A stretch of DNA of 64,000 nt from Xylaria sp. FL1777 (Eukaryota; Ascomycota; Sordariomycetes; Xylariales; Xylariaceae), in the NCBI GenBank assembly GCA_022578965.1, contig MU400513.1, positions 1 to 64,000 of the forward strand. Reading direction: 5' to 3'. The position numbers and the translations under genes were made by a program. Positions 1 to 14,299 of this stretch are shown one piece after another. Positions within the stretch are counted from its first letter, which is position 1; each line of letters opens with the position of its first letter. The notes below the pieces were generated by a model, which worked only from the letters and a program-made list of their open reading frames with translations, made no database searches and was not told the origin of the DNA.

Positions 1-2350
1 CTAATTAAAATTTATTTAAATTATTAAAACTTAATAAAATTTATAACTATATAAAAGATTATTAAATAACATAAAAATTAAATAGTTTTTTTTTTCAAAT
101 TTAATTTTAAAATATATTACATTAAAGAAAAAAAAAACATTTAAGCAAACATACTTAGCTAACAAAGTTAAAAAAAATTTAAAGTTTTAAAAAAAAACAT
201 TTAAGTATTATATTCTTAAAAAAATAAAAGCTTAAAAATTAAAGTTATACTTAAAAACTTTATAAATATATAGCTATAATAAACTTATAACTTCAAAAAG
301 TTAGCAAAACTATAAAAATATAAAAAATTAAAAAAAAACAAGCTAATATATAAATATAAGATTTATTTATTAAAATCTTTATAAAATAAGTTTATTAAAA
401 AGTTCTATAAATATTTATTATATAAATACTAAAAAGCAATAAAAATAGTTAAACAACTATAAAAAAAATATAATTTTTTAAAACTATAAAATATAATTAA
501 ATTTATTATAAAAAAGTGCAATATTTGTAATAAAGCTAAAATAGCTTAATATAAGCTTTATAAACTGCTATAACTTATATAAATATTTAAACAAACATAG
601 CATACTATTGCTTAAAATTTTATTATAGCACTATTTTTATTAATTAATCTAATTATAAAAGTATAATATAATAAAATATAAGTTATTATTAATAAACTTA
701 TTAAGTATATTTATTTTTTACTATTTAAAAAAAATATAACAGCTAAACAATTTATATATATTTTTATATGCTAATATTTAAATAAGTATAAGCTATTAAA
801 AAAAATTATTTTAAATTAAAATAAATTGTTTACTTTTAAGTTTAAAATTAGTTTTTTTAAACTTATTAATATTAAACTAAAGTTTTTAACTGCTTATTAC
901 TTATAAATAAATAAACAAATAAAAAAACTAAACTAAATATTAAAACAATATTTATAAAGTTATATTAACTGTTAATAAAATAATTAAATAAAACTATTAT
1001 TAATAGTATAAATTTTATATAATATATTAATAAACAAAAATATAAATATATTTTTGCATAAAGCTATTTATAAATAGCAAGCAATTATTAAAAAACAAAA
1101 AAAAACATTAATAAAAGCATTTGTTATTTTAATTATAGTACTTTAAGCAAAACTATTATAATAAAAATTTAAACGTTATAAGCTAAACTATAATTATGTT
1201 TTTAATTTTTATAATAATAAATGTTAATATATTATAATAAAAAATAAACTAAAAAACTAGCTTTTAAAAAAAAAAACAAAGTTTATTTACTATAATAAAA
1301 ACAAAACATAAACATTAATATTTTTTAAATTAAAACAAAACAACTAAGCAACAAATTAAAATTTAAAAAATTTAGTTTTTTTAAAATTAAAAAAGTTATT
1401 TTATTTACTAATTATAAACTATTATTACTAAAAAACATGCAAATTTACTTTGTTTTTTATATTTTTTTACTAAAACTAGCACTTATTAAAACATTTATTA
1501 AAACATAACTAAAAATAAAAACAAATTAAAATATTTATAAAGTTAAAAATATACTAAATTTTTGTTAAAACAATAATAATATTAAGTATTTTATTAAATA
1601 AAAAAAATACTTATATATTAATAATATTTAAAAACTTAAAAAATACTTAAAAACTACTAAAATAATTATAAATTAGTTTTACTATTAATACTTTAATTAA
1701 TTAAAGCTAAAAAAAAAAATTAACTTTAAATAAAACATTTAATGCATTTTAATTAAACTTTAAAAAAATAATTAATAATAGCTATGCTGCTTTAATGCGC
1801 TATTTTTGCTTTTTAGCTATATAACGTTTTTTTGTTTTAACTTGCTTAAGCTTTTTTAAATTATTTAAACTATAAGCTATAATAGTAGCTATTTTTTTTT
1901 GTTATAATTTTTTTTATTGCTTAAAACAGCAAATTTTTGCACTTATTTTTTTATGCTTTTTTATTAGCAAGTTTAATTTATTTTTTAGCTTTTTATGCTA
2001 AAAAGTAAGCTGTTATATTTGCTTTAAAAATAAACTTTTAGCGTTATAATTTGTTTATTTAGCTATAATATATTTAATATATTAATTAAAGTTAAATTTT
2101 AACATTAAACATTTTATACTATAATAATTGTAGCAAAAATATAAAGCTATTTTAATTAATTTTAGTTTAATAAAAAAAAGCAAAGCAAAGTTTTGTTAAG
2201 CTTTTTGTTTAAAACGCAACAAGCAAAGTTTTTTAAAAACCCTACTAAACATAATAAGCACAAAAAACAAAAAATAAAAAATAAAAAAAAAAACTTATAA
2301 AAGAAAAAATACAAAATTGTTAAAACAACAATTATAAAAAAAAAAAAAAA
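1..2350 (+). mobile_element. Ty3/gypsy-like retrotransposon relic, copy 1 (cut by window edge)
   Basis: In the + frame at about 910-1010, allowing only C-to-T and G-to-A changes, the codons read as the gypsy integrase core: GQTER, then NQTLEQYLR, then a DDW..LLP.AQ-like stretch. This is the conserved integrase C-terminal part of Ty3/gypsy elements. The whole segment reappears in reverse complement at 7173-9540; for example 1-50 matches the complement of about 9490-9540, and 1620-1740 matches the complement of about 7790-7925. The right end abuts the terminal inverted repeat of the next element at 2351. All frames are full of stops, so the copy is dead. The left end lies outside the window. 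Confidence 0.7.
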
Positions 2351-5300
2351 TATTATAAAATAAGCTAACTAAGCTAGTTAAAAGCTAAGTATAAAAAAAG
2401 CATACATAAAAAAAGTTCTATTTATTAAAAAAATATATATTTAAACTACTATAAAGGTTTAATATATAAACTTAATAAACTTAAGCGTTAAGTTTATTAA
2501 GCTTTAAATTTAATAAACTTAAATGTTAAATTTATTAAGCTTTAAACTTAAAACAATATAGCATTAAGTTTATTAAAAAAAGTAACATTTATAAATTACT
2601 ACTACTATTTCTTTTGTTTATATAATTATATACTTTTTATATTTAGTTATTTACTTAGTTTTTAGCTTTTTAGCTATTAATTTTTTATAACTGCTAAGCT
2701 TTAATACATTTATTACTTTTAATTCTTTAAGACTTTTATTAATGTATAGTAGTAAAAATACCCTAAAAACCTCTTTAACGGACTACTATTAAGGATTCTA
2801 TTATTACTTGCAAATTAAAACCTTAAAGGTAAACCTGTTATATTAATATATAATAAGTCCGTTACATTATTTTGTTTTTTGATTTTTTTTTATAAGATGT
2901 TTAAGTGCTTATTTTATTTAGTACTCCGGATATTGTTGTACTTTGTTCTGTTTTTGCTTTTAAGCAGGCTTTAAATTGCAGTTTTTAAGCTTTTTTGCTT
3001 TTAGCAACTATTTTTTAGTATAATTATGCTTTAATTAGCTAGTAATATTTATAGCAATTATTTTTATATTTTTTTAAAATAGTATTATAAGTGCAGTTAA
3101 ATTTTTTTTTAAATATTATAAATCTTTATAAATTTTTATAATAAACTATAGTTATAACTAACTATTTTAATTCGTAAAAGTTTTATATTTTTGTTTTTAT
3201 AATTTGTTTAAAAAACTAATTATTTTTTAATTTATTAAGTAAATATTAATAATAATAATATATTATATAGTAATTTTATAATATTTTATTATATTTTAAA
3301 TCTTTTAAGCATAAAATATTATTATTGTTTTTTATTATAGTTTTATTATAGTAATAACTTTTAGTAATTAGTTAAATTACTAGCTTTAGTTTTTAAAACA
3401 TATTAGTTTTTGCGCTAATTATTAATGCTTTTTTGTTTTGTTATATTTAAAGCAGTTTAAACTATAAAAATACTTTGTTTATTTTTATTAGTTTTTTTTT
3501 TGTAGTATTTTTTATAGCTTTTAATTTTATTTATTTTTGTTTTAAAGTTTTATAAGTTTTGTTTTTTTAAGTTTATTTAATAATTAAATATTTTAGTAGT
3601 TTATAATTAGTTTAATAACTATACGATTTATAATTATAGTTTTGTTTTTTTAAATATAATTTTTTTTAAGCTATATTTTAAGCTTTAATAGTTTAAAATT
3701 TTTATAGTTTTATAAGTTTGCTAATTATATTAATTTATTACTTTTTATTGTTTGCTATTTTTAGTTAAACGATTTTTTTAAGTTATATATTAAATAATTT
3801 TAATTGTTTATATAGTAAATATATTTTTTTGTAATTTGTTTTAATAATTATAAAGCTTTTAAATAATATTTGCATGTTTATTTATTTTAATTTATATAAA
3901 TAAAGCATTTAAATTTATTTAGTATAGCATTTTTATTTTAATTTAAAATAGTAACTTTATATTTTAGCTTTAAAAACGTATTTTTTAAATTGCTTTATTA
4001 TTTTTTGTTGTTTTAAACTTTTATAACTTGTATTTTTTTTTTAAGTTAAAGAATTTTTTTTTTATAGCTTTTTTTTTTGTTTTTTTTTTTAAATTAGCAT
4101 TATTTTTAAAAGTGTTCTTTTTTTTTTATAGTTATAATATTTAACTTTAAATATATTTCAGGGTTATTATTTTTAAACTTTATTAATTTACTTAAATTTT
4201 TGTTTAATATTTTTTTAAGTATTTTTTTTTTTGTTTTTTTTAGTTTTTTTAGTTTTAAAGTACTAATTAAATAATTATTAATTAATTATAATAGCTATAT
4301 TAATATACGTATTAATTTTTGTTAGTTTATTTATTTTATATAGTTTATTTTAAACTTAAGTTATAAGTTTACTATAAAATAAATAAAATAATATAAGCTT
4401 AAGTAATTTTAAGATTACTATTAATTGTTTAAATTTTATAGCATAATTTATTGCTGCTTTTATTTATTTTAAGCAATAAAGTATTTTTTTTATGTGTTTT
4501 GCTTTTTAAGTATTTTTAAATAATGCTTTTATTTAATTTTTAAACTTAATATAATTTTTAAAATTTTTTTTTGTTTTTAGCTTAAAGTTAGTTAACTTAT
4601 TAACTTTTAAAAAATCTTTTGATATAAATTAAAACTATTTTAATATTTTTTTTAATAAAAATTATAAAGTAATTATTACTTTTTGATTTTTTTTTATAAT
4701 AATAGTAAAATACTATTTTAAATAAAATTTAGCATAAATTAAAAAGGCTTTTATATTTATAAATTTATTATAAAGCTTTAAAGCAATAAGTTTAAAACTT
4801 TTAATGTTTAGCATTTTTAACATTATAAATAATTTTAATAATAAAAGCAGCAATAGTAATAAAAAGTTAGATTTTTTATTTTAAGTTATTATTTTAAATA
4901 TAATAATAATAAAAATAAGCGTTAAGTTTACTAATAATAATATTAGCATTAATTATAGCATAATTACTTGTTTAAAGCTTTAATTTATTATTATAATAAT
5001 AATTATTATTGCTGCTTTAATTATTATAATTAGTATTTATGCTAGTTTAAAAGTTATAATGTTTAATATTTAAGCTATTTTTTAAGTTAAAGCAACTAGT
5101 TTACTTTATAACATTAATATTAGCATTAGTTTTTTTTTATTACTATTGCTTAATTTTTTTTTTTTTACTACTGTTTTTTTTTTAATAAAAATAACTAGTA
5201 AAAATGCTAAAGTTTGTTATTTTAATATATTATTAGTTCTAAAAGTCTTTAAAATTTTTAAACTTAATTTTTAACTTTTTGTTTTTAATAATATAACTTA

Positions 5301-5998
5301 GATTTAGTTTGTTAATTATTAAGTAAAGTTTACTTATATAATGCTATTTAGCATTTTTATTTTTTAAATATTTTTTTAGTATACTTTTAAAAGTTTATTT
5401 TGTAAATTGTTTATTATTTAACTTTTTATACTAATATTTGTTTTTATATATTAAGTTTTATTAATTAAAAAGCTATTAAAATATAACAAACTTATTATAT
5501 ATTAATATAATAAGTTTGCTTTTAAAGTTTTAATTTATAAGTAATAATAAGATTTTTAATAATAGTTCGTTAAAAAAGTTTTTAAAGTACTTTTATTACT
5601 ATGTATTAATAAAGGTTTTAAAAGATTAAAAGTAATAAATATATTAATGCTTAATAGTTATAAAAAATTAATAGCTAAAAAACTAAAAACTAAATAAATA
5701 ATTAAATATAAAAAGTACATAATTATATAAACAAAAAAAACAGTAGTAATAATTTATAAACGTTGTTTTTTTTAATAAACTTAATGCTATATTATTTTAA
5801 GTTTAAAGCTTAATAAATTTAACGCTTAAGTTTATTAAATTTAAGGCTTAATAAACTTAATGCTTAAGTTTATTAAGTTTATGCATTAAACTTTTATAGT
5901 AGTTTAAATATATATTCTTTTAATAAATAGAACTTTTTTTACGTATGCCTTTTTTACACCTAGCTTTTAACCGGCCTAGTTAGCTTATTTCGTAATAA
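2351..5998. mobile_element. ~3.65-kb element with ~0.5-kb terminal inverted repeats, copy 1
   Basis: The left arm (2351-2866) is the reverse complement of the right arm (about 5470-5998). The outer ends are TATTATAAAATAAGC on the left and the complement of GCTTATTTCGTAATA on the right. Each arm carries AT-rich direct and inverted subrepeats built on AAGTTTATTAAGC. The interior (2867-5469) matches 11272-13800 along its whole length with transition-type differences. Long arms around a ~2.6-kb interior recall Mutator-like DNA transposons, but I could not read a transposase motif or find a clean target duplication, so the superfamily is open. Confidence 0.65.
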
Positions 5999-6682
5999 TA
6001 TATTATTGCTTATGTTTATTATAAAGCACAAATTATTTTAATTGTTTTTTAGTAGCTTTTTTTTATGCTTTAGTTTAAAAAGCTTAATTTTTTGCGCTTT
6101 TAATAAATTAAAATATTAATAAAAAGCAAAAAAAAATGCTGTTTTTTATGTTATATTATTTTAAATAGTTTAGCTAAACTTTTATAACAAGTTTAAAAAG
6201 TCTTTAAAAGTAATAAAGCTAAACTAAATAATATACGTTATATTATAAATATTATTTGTAATATACTAAAAAAGCAAACAAATTTTTAACTAAGCTACTA
6301 GTTATTACGCAACTTAAAAAAAGCACGTAAAATAGCTAAATAAGTTCTAAATATAAGGAGGCTTAGCTATTATAATATAGCTAAAGAACTAATTAAGTTA
6401 TAAGCAGCTATAAAAATATAAAAACAAAAGCCCTTAAATATAAAGCAAAAACAGCTAAACATTAATACTGGCTTTTTTTTAAGCTAAAAAAGGTTTATTA
6501 TAACTATAAAGCAAAAGCTAAAGCAGCTATTATAAAACTATTTGCTATTTATAGTTTTAAAAAAGCTGCTTATTATAAGCTTACATTTATAAACTTTAAA
6601 ATAAAGCATAATATAATAAAGTACTAAAAACAGCAATATAAAATTACAAACATAAAACTACAAAAATTAAAAAGTATATTAT
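5999..6682. repeat. Repeat fragment shared with 16215-16632
   Basis: From about 6253 to 6682 the sequence is a second copy of about 16215-16632, differing mainly by C/T and G/A changes; both begin with the same CTAAAAAAGCAAACAAATTT string. 5999-6252 links it to the element on the left. No coding sense could be recovered, so the type of element is unknown. Confidence 0.5.
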
Positions 6683-7172
6683 AACAAACCTATTATATAT
6701 TAATATAACAGGTTTGCCTTTAGGGTCTTAATTTGCAAGTAACAATAAAATCCTTAACGGTAGTCCGTTAAGGAGGTTTTTGGGGTACTTTTACTACTAT
6801 GCATTAATAAAGGTTTTAAGGGATTAAAAGTAATAAATATATTAATGCTTAGCAGTTATAAGAAATTAATAGCTAAAAAACTAGAACTAAATAAATAACT
6901 AAATATAAAAAGTACATAATTATATAAATAAAAAAAAAATAAAAAAAGTAGTAATTCTTTTTAAATCACTGCAAGTCTAGTAAGCATTAAATTACTATAA
7001 GCTTAATAAGCTTTAAATTACCGTAAGCTTAGTAAGCTTTAAATTACTATAAGCTTAGTAAGCTAAATAAGTTATTATATAACTTTAGCTTTAGCTAGCA
7101 AAAAAAAAGGTATAAAGTATATATAAAAGCATTAAGCTGCTCTAAAAGCTATTTTTATGCTAATTTTGTAAC
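6683..7172 (+). repeat. Isolated terminal arm of the long-TIR element
   Basis: This stretch matches the right end of the copy at about 13810-14299 and, in its first ~280 bp, the right arm at about 5470-5760. It contains three to four imperfect ~25-bp tandem units of the type ATTACTATAAGCTTAGTAAGC (about 6960-7065) and ends in a TTTTGTAACAT-type terminus. No matching interior is attached on its left, so it is a solo or rearranged arm. Confidence 0.6.
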
Positions 7173-10100
7173 ATTATTTCTTTTTTTTTAAAATTGTTGT
7201 TTTAATAATTTTCCATAAGTATTTTTTCTTTCTTTTTTTTTTATATGTTATAATATTAAAACGTATTAAAAAAACTAACTGTTTATTTAAAACAAAGCAA
7301 AAGCTTATTTTTGCCTTTTTTATTAATTTTATTAGTTTTAAAGTTATGCTTTGCTTTTGCTGCTTTAATTAATTATTAACGTGCAAAATAATAAATAATA
7401 TATTTTGTTGTTTTAAATGTGTACGCGCTAATTACTTTTGCAACAAATTAAAAGTTCTAATTAACTTAATTAACAATATAGTTTTTAAACACTGTTATTT
7501 TAAAAAAAAACAAAAGCAAGCAAAGCAATAGCTACTTTTAATTTAAAAGAAATTAAAACAAGCTTAAAATAGCTTTAACTTTATTTTAAACAAATTAGCT
7601 TAGCTTTATATACAAAAACGTTTTTTAAAAGCAAAAAGTATTAAAATAGTTTAATAAAAGCTTTAGTTCTTAAATAAAATAAACAAAATAAAACGTATTA
7701 AAAAAGAACAAAAAGCGTTAGCAAAAAAGTAAAAACAACAAAAAAAACAAGCTAAAGCAGTACAAACTACTTTATTTAAGTTTAATTAAAAATTTTTAAG
7801 CGTTTTTTTTAAAGTTAATCTTTTTTTCTTAGTTTTAAGCAGTTAAAATATTAGCAGTAAAACTAATTTATAATTACTTTAGTAGTTTTTAAGTGTCTTT
7901 TAAGTTCTTAAATATTATTAGCATATAAATATTCTTTTTATTTAATAAAATACTTTAAGTTACTATTATTTTAACAAAAATCCAGTATATTTTTAACTTT
8001 ATAAACGTTTTAATTTATTTTTATTTTTAGTTATATTTTAATAAGTATTTTAATAAATACTAGTTTTAATAAAAAAATGTAAAAAATAAAGTAAATTTGC
8101 ATATTTTTTAGTAATAATAGTTTATAGTTAATAAGTAAAATAACTTCTTTAATTTTAAAAAAGCTAAGTTTTTTAAATTTTAATTTATTACTTAGTTGTT
8201 TTGTTTTAATTTAAGAAATATTAATATTTACATTTTATTTTTATTATAGCAAGTAAACTTTATTTTTTTTTTTAAAGGTTAATTCTTTAGTTTGTTTTTT
8301 GTTATAATATACTAACATTTATTATTATAAAAATTAAAGGCATAATTGTAGTTTAGCTTATAATGTTTTAATTTTTATTATAATAGTTTTTGCTTAAAGT
8401 GCTATAATTAAAATAGCAAGTGCTTTTATTAATGTTTTTTTTTGTTTTTTAATAGTTATTTACTATTTATAAACAGCTTTATGCAAAAATATATTTATAT
8501 TTTTGTTTATTAATATATTATATAAAATTTATATTATTAGTAATAGTTTTACTTAATTATTTTATTAATAGTTAATATAACTCTATAAATATTGTTTTAA
8601 TATTTAGTTTAATTTTTTTGTTTGTTTATTTATTTATAAGTAATAAGCAGTTAAAAATTTTAGTTTAATACTAATAAGTTTAAAAAAGCTAGTTTTAAAC
8701 TTAAAAGTAAACAATTTATTTTAGTTTAAAACAATTCTTTTTAGTAGCTTATGTTTATTTAAATACTAGCATATAAAAGCGTATATAAGTTGTTTAGCTA
8801 TTATATTTCTTTTAAACAGTAAAAAATAAGCATATTTAATAAGTTTATTAATAATAACCTATATTTTATTGTATTATATTTTTATAACTAAATTAGTTAA
8901 TAAAAGTAATACTATAATAAAATTTTAAATAATAATGTGCTATGCTTGTTTAAGTATTTATATAAGTTATAGCAATTTATAAAGCTTATATTAAGCTGCT
9001 TTAGCTTTATTATAAATATTGCACTTTTTTACAATAAATTTAATTATGTTTTATAGTTTTAAAAAATTATACTTTTTTTATAATCGTTGGACTATTTTTG
9101 TTGCTTTTTAGTGTTTATATAATAAGTGTTTATAAAATTTCTTAATAAACTTGTTTTGTAAAAATTCCAGTAAATAAACCTTATGTTTATATATTAGCTT
9201 ATTATTTTTTAATTTTTTATGTTTTTATAGTTATATTAACTTTTTTAAGTTATAGGTTTATTATAGTTATATATTTATAAAATTTTTAAATATAATTTTA
9301 ACTTTTAAGCTTTTATTTTTTTAAAAATATAACACTTAAATGTTTTTTTTTAGAACTTTAAATTTCTTTTAACTTTGTTAGCTTAGTATATTTGCTTAAA
9401 TGTTTTCTTTTTTTTTAATATAGCATATTTTAAAGTTAAATTTAAAAAGAAAAACTATTTAATTTTTATGTTATTTAGTAATTTTTTGCGTAGTTATAAA
9501 TTTTATTAAGTTTTAATAATTTAAATAAATTTTAATTAGCTTTATAGTTCTTATAAAAAACAATTCTTACTTTTTAAATGCTATAATAATTGTAAGCAGT
9601 TCTTTATTATATATAAAGTATTATAATGCTACGTTTTATAATGCTTTAAAATAATAAGCTATTAAGTGCTATTTTTTATTGTTTTTTAGTTGTTTTAAAA
9701 CTTTTATAATTATACTATTTAAAGCATTTATTTTTAGCTTTTTTCTTTTTTATAAATTAAGTAGTTTAACTATAAAGTTAAAAGTAACTTTTAGTTTTAG
9801 TTTTTTAAAAGCTTTTTAAGCTTTCTTTAAAATTAAAAAGAGTTTTTTTTTATATTTTTTCTTTATATACTTTATAAAGTAAAATGCCATTTTTTTAAAG
9901 TTTTAAATTAACATTTAAACATAGTTTAAAAATTTTAATGCTTATTATATATTTATAACAGTAGCTAAATTAAGTATTTTCTAGTTTTATATTATGTTAA
10001 TTTTTAACTGTTAAATTTATATTTATTTTAAAGTAATTATAAATCCTAAAAAATTAATCTTTTATATGTGCTATATATATTTTTTTATATTAAGTTATAA

Positions 10101-11271
10101 TTTTGTTTGTTTAAATGTTTTTAATACTTAAGTTATGTATTTTTTGTGTTTTTTTAGTGTTTTAAAGTAAATCAAAATATTATTTAAGTAAATAAACATA
10201 AACTTGTTTAAAAACTTTTATAAAATTGTTATTATTATATATTAAAAGCTAGCTAATACGTTTTATAGTTCTTATAGTATAACTATATATTTATATAGTT
10301 TATATACTATTTATATAGCAGTTTTTTATTTTTTTTCTTTAGCTATTTTAATAGCATAATATTTATTTAAAATATTAATTGCTATAAATTATTTTGCTTA
10401 GCTAATGTTTTTTTTTATAATTACTAGCAAAATAAAAAAATATTTATTTGTAATAATAATTACGTTTAATAGTTAATAATTAACTATTATTTGCTATATT
10501 AGTTTTTTTTCTTTATTAATTAGTTATTTTTTATTTTTTATTTTAAGTATTAATACTATAAGATATTTAACAAATAACTAAGATTTTTTTAAAAATCTTT
10601 TTGCTAAGTTTTTTTAAATATATTTCTATAAAGCGTTTGTTTTGTTTAAGCTTATATAGTATACTTAATAAAGCTTTAATTAACATTTTTTCTTAATAAA
10701 AATATAATAATCTTATAAGCTATATTTAAAAAGTTCTTTTTTTTTTTTTTTTTTAAATAGTTTGTAAAATCTATAATATACCTTTAGTATTTTGTTTAGG
10801 ATTTTTTTTGCAATTTTTCTAATTTTTTTGCTTTATTTTTTACTTTTTTAATTAATAGTTTTTGCTTTTTATCGAATTAAAAAATTGCTAATCTTTAGCT
10901 ATAATATTTCTAAAATAATGTTATAATTAAATATATTAACAATATTTAATATAATTTATTTTTTATATTTTTATATAAATATATTAAAAAGTTTAGTTTT
11001 TTTAAGTATGCAATTATTATTATAGCTAAAAGTGCTTTTATTAAATCTTTTAATTTTTTAGGATTTTTGCTTATATTTTTAAGAAATTTTATTTTGTTTT
11101 ATTACTTTAAGTAAAATTATATTAGCTTATACTTTTAAATTAATTAAAGTATTATACTTTTTTTCTTAATATATAAGTTTAATTTTAAATTAGTTTTACT
11201 AGTTATTATATTAAACTTTATATAAGGCTTTAGTTTTTTTAGCTATTTGCTGCTTTTTTAGCAAATGCTTA
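7173..11271 (-). mobile_element. Ty3/gypsy-like retrotransposon relic, copy 2 (inverted)
   Basis: 7173-9540 is the reverse complement of 1-2350; the integrase core is therefore on the minus strand at about 8520-8660. The copy continues beyond the shared part to about 11,271, where reverse transcriptase and RNase H would be expected in a gypsy element on this strand, but I could not read those motifs with certainty. It is AT-saturated and stop-filled in every frame. Its boundary with the next element is the point where similarity to 2867 onward begins. Confidence 0.6.
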
Positions 11272-14200
11272 TTTTGTTTTTTGATTTTTTTTTGTAAAAT
11301 GTTTAAATGCTTGTTTTATTTTGTACTTTAGATATTATTACGCTTTATTTTATTTTTGCTTTTAGTTAAGCTTTAAATTATAATTTTTAAGCTTTTTTAT
11401 TTTTAGTAATTATTTTTTAATATAATTATACTTTAATTAACTAGTAATATTTATAGCAGTTATTTTTACATTTTTTTAAAATAATATTATAAATATAGTT
11501 AAAATTTTTTTTAAATGTTATAAATTTTTATAAATTTTTATAATAAATTATAGTTATAACTAACTATTTTAATTTGTAAAAATTCCATATTTTTATTTTT
11601 GTAATTTGTTTAAAAAACTAATTATTTTTTAGTTTATTAAATAAATATTAGTAGTAATAGTATATTATATAGCAATTTTATAATACTTTGTTATATTTTA
11701 GATTTTTTAAGCGTAAAATATTATTATTATTTTTTATTATAGTTTTGTTATAGTAATAACTTTTAATAATTAGTTAAATTACTAGCTTTAGTTTTTAAAA
11801 CATATTAGTTTTTACGTTAATTATTAATGCTTTTTTGTTTTATTATATTTAAAGCAATTTAAGCTATAAAAATACTTTATTTATTTTTATTAGTTCTTTT
11901 TTTATAGTATTTTTTATAGCTTTTAATTTTATTTGTTTTTGCTTTAAAGTTTTATAAATTTTGTTTTTTTAAGTTTATTTAATAACTAAATGTTTTAATA
12001 GTTTATAATTAGTTTAATAACTATACTATTTATAATTATAGTTTTGTTTTTTTAAATATAACTTTTCTTTAGGCTATATTTTAAGCTTTAATAGTTTAAA
12101 GTTTTTATAATTTTATAAATTTATTAACTGCGTTAACTTATTACTTTTTATTATTTGTTACTTTTAATTAAACTATTTTTTTAAATTATATACTAAATAA
12201 CTTTAATTGTTTATATAACAAATATATTTTTTTGTAATTTGTTCTAATAACTATAAAGCTTTTAAATAGTATTTATATGTTTGTTTATTTTAACTTGTAT
12301 AAATAAAGCATTTAAATTTATTTAATATAGCATTTTTGTTTTAATTTAAAATAGCAACTTTATACTTTTGCTTTAAAAACATATTTTTTAAATTGTTTTG
12401 TTGTTTTTTGTTGTTTTAAACTTTTATAACTTGTACTTTTTTTTTAAGTTAAAAAATCTTTCTTTTTTTATAGCTTTTTTTTTTGTTTTTTTTTTTAAAT
12501 TAGCATTATTTTTAAAAGTGTTTTTTCTTTTTATAGTTATAACATTTAACTTTAAACATATTTTAGGATTATTATTTTTAGACTTTATTAATTTGTTTAA
12601 ATTTTTATTTAATACTTTTTTAAGTATTTTTTTTTTGTTTTTTTTAGTTCTTTTAGTCTTAAAGTACTAGTTAAATAATTATTAATTAATTATAATAGCT
12701 ATATTAATATACGTATTAATTTTTGCTAGTTTATTTATTTTATATAGTTTGTTTTAAACTTAAGTTTTAAGTTTACTATAAAATAAGTAAAACAATATAA
12801 GTTTAAGCAATCTTAAAATTACTACTAATTGTTTAAATTTTATAGCATAATTTGTTGCTACTTTTGTTTATTTTAAGCAATAAAGTGCTTTTTTTGCATG
12901 TTTTGCTTTTTAAGTGTTTTTAAATAATACTTTTATTCGATTTTTAAACTTAACATAATTTTTAAAAATTTTTTTGTTTTTAGCTTAAAGTTAATTAACT
13001 TGTTAGCTTTTAAAAAATCCTTTAAAATAAATTAAAACTATTTTAATATTTTTTCTAATAAAAATTATAAAGTAATTATTACTTTTTAATTTTTTTTTGT
13101 AATAATAATAAAGTATTACTTTAAATAAAGTTTAACATAAATTAAAAAGGCTTTTATATTTATAAATTTATTATAAGGCTTTAAAGCAGTAAGTTTAAAA
13201 CCCTTAATGTTTAGTATTTTTAATATTGTAAATAATCTTAATGGTAAAAGCGGTAGTAGTAGTGTTAGCGTTAGTTATAGCATAATTACTTGTTTAAAAC
13301 CTTGACCTATTGTTATAGTGGTAATTATTATTGCTGCCTTAATCATTATAGCTAGTATTTACGCTAATTTAAAAGTTATAACGCTTAATATTTAAGCTAT
13401 CCTTTAAATTAAAGCAACTAGTTTATTTTGTAGCACTAGTATTAACGTTAGTTCTTTTTTACTGCTGCTACTTAACTCTTTTTCCTTTATTACTGCCTTT
13501 TTTTTAATAAAGGTAACTAGTAAAAGTGCTAAAGTTTGTTATTTTAATATATTACTAGTTTTAAAAGTCTTTAAAATCCTTAAACTTAATTTTTAACTTT
13601 TTGTTTTTAATAATATAACCTAAATCTAGTTTATTAGTTATTAAGTAAAATTTACTTACATAATACTATTTAGCATTTTTATCTTTTAAATATCTTTTTA
13701 ATATACTTTTAAAAGTTTATTTTATAAATTGTTTATTACTTAACTTTTTATACTAGTATTTATTTTTGTATATTAAGTTTTATTAATTAAAAAGCTATTA
13801 AAGTATAATAAACTTATTATATATTAATATAACAAGTTTGCTTTTAAGGTCTTAATTTACAAGTAATAATAAAATCCTTAACAGTAATTCATTAAGAAGG
13901 TTTTTAAAATACTTTTACTACTATGTATTAATAAAAGTTTTAAAGAATTAAAAGTAATAAATATATTAGTGCTTAGCAGTTATAAAAAATTAATAATTAA
14001 AGAACTAAAACTAAGTAAATAACTAAATATAAAAAGTGCATAATTATATAAACAAAAAAAAAGTAAAAAAAGTAGTAACTTTTTTTAAATTACTGCAAGT
14101 TTAGTAAGCACTAAATTACTATAAGCTTAGTAAGCCTTAGATTACTGTAAGCCTAGTAAGCCTTAGATTACTGTAAGCTTAATAAGCCAAGTAAATTATT

Positions 14201-14299
14201 ACGTAACTTTAGCTTTAGCTAGCAAAAAAAGAGGTGCAAAGTATATATAAAGGCATTAGGCCGCTTTAAAGGCCACCTTTATATTAATTTCGTAACATA
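11272..14299. mobile_element. Long-TIR element, copy 2, lacking its left arm
   Basis: The interior from 11,272 matches copy 1 from about 2867, and the right arm (about 13,810-14,299) matches the solo arm at 6683-7172, including the ~25-bp tandem units at 14,090-14,190 and the TTTCGTAACAT end. The left arm is absent: the interior starts directly beside the gypsy-like relic. A 90-codon open frame at 12,398-12,670 is a poly-F/L/K survivor of decay, not a gene. Confidence 0.6.

Noticed and set aside
6960..7065. Regular ~25-bp repeats that could suggest a CRISPR-like array
   Set aside because: Contiguous imperfect tandem units without spacers, inside a transposon arm of a fungal genome.
12398..12670. 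90-codon + strand open frame inside the AT-rich block
   Set aside because: Almost only F, L, K, I and V, inside a decayed repeat; no protein character.
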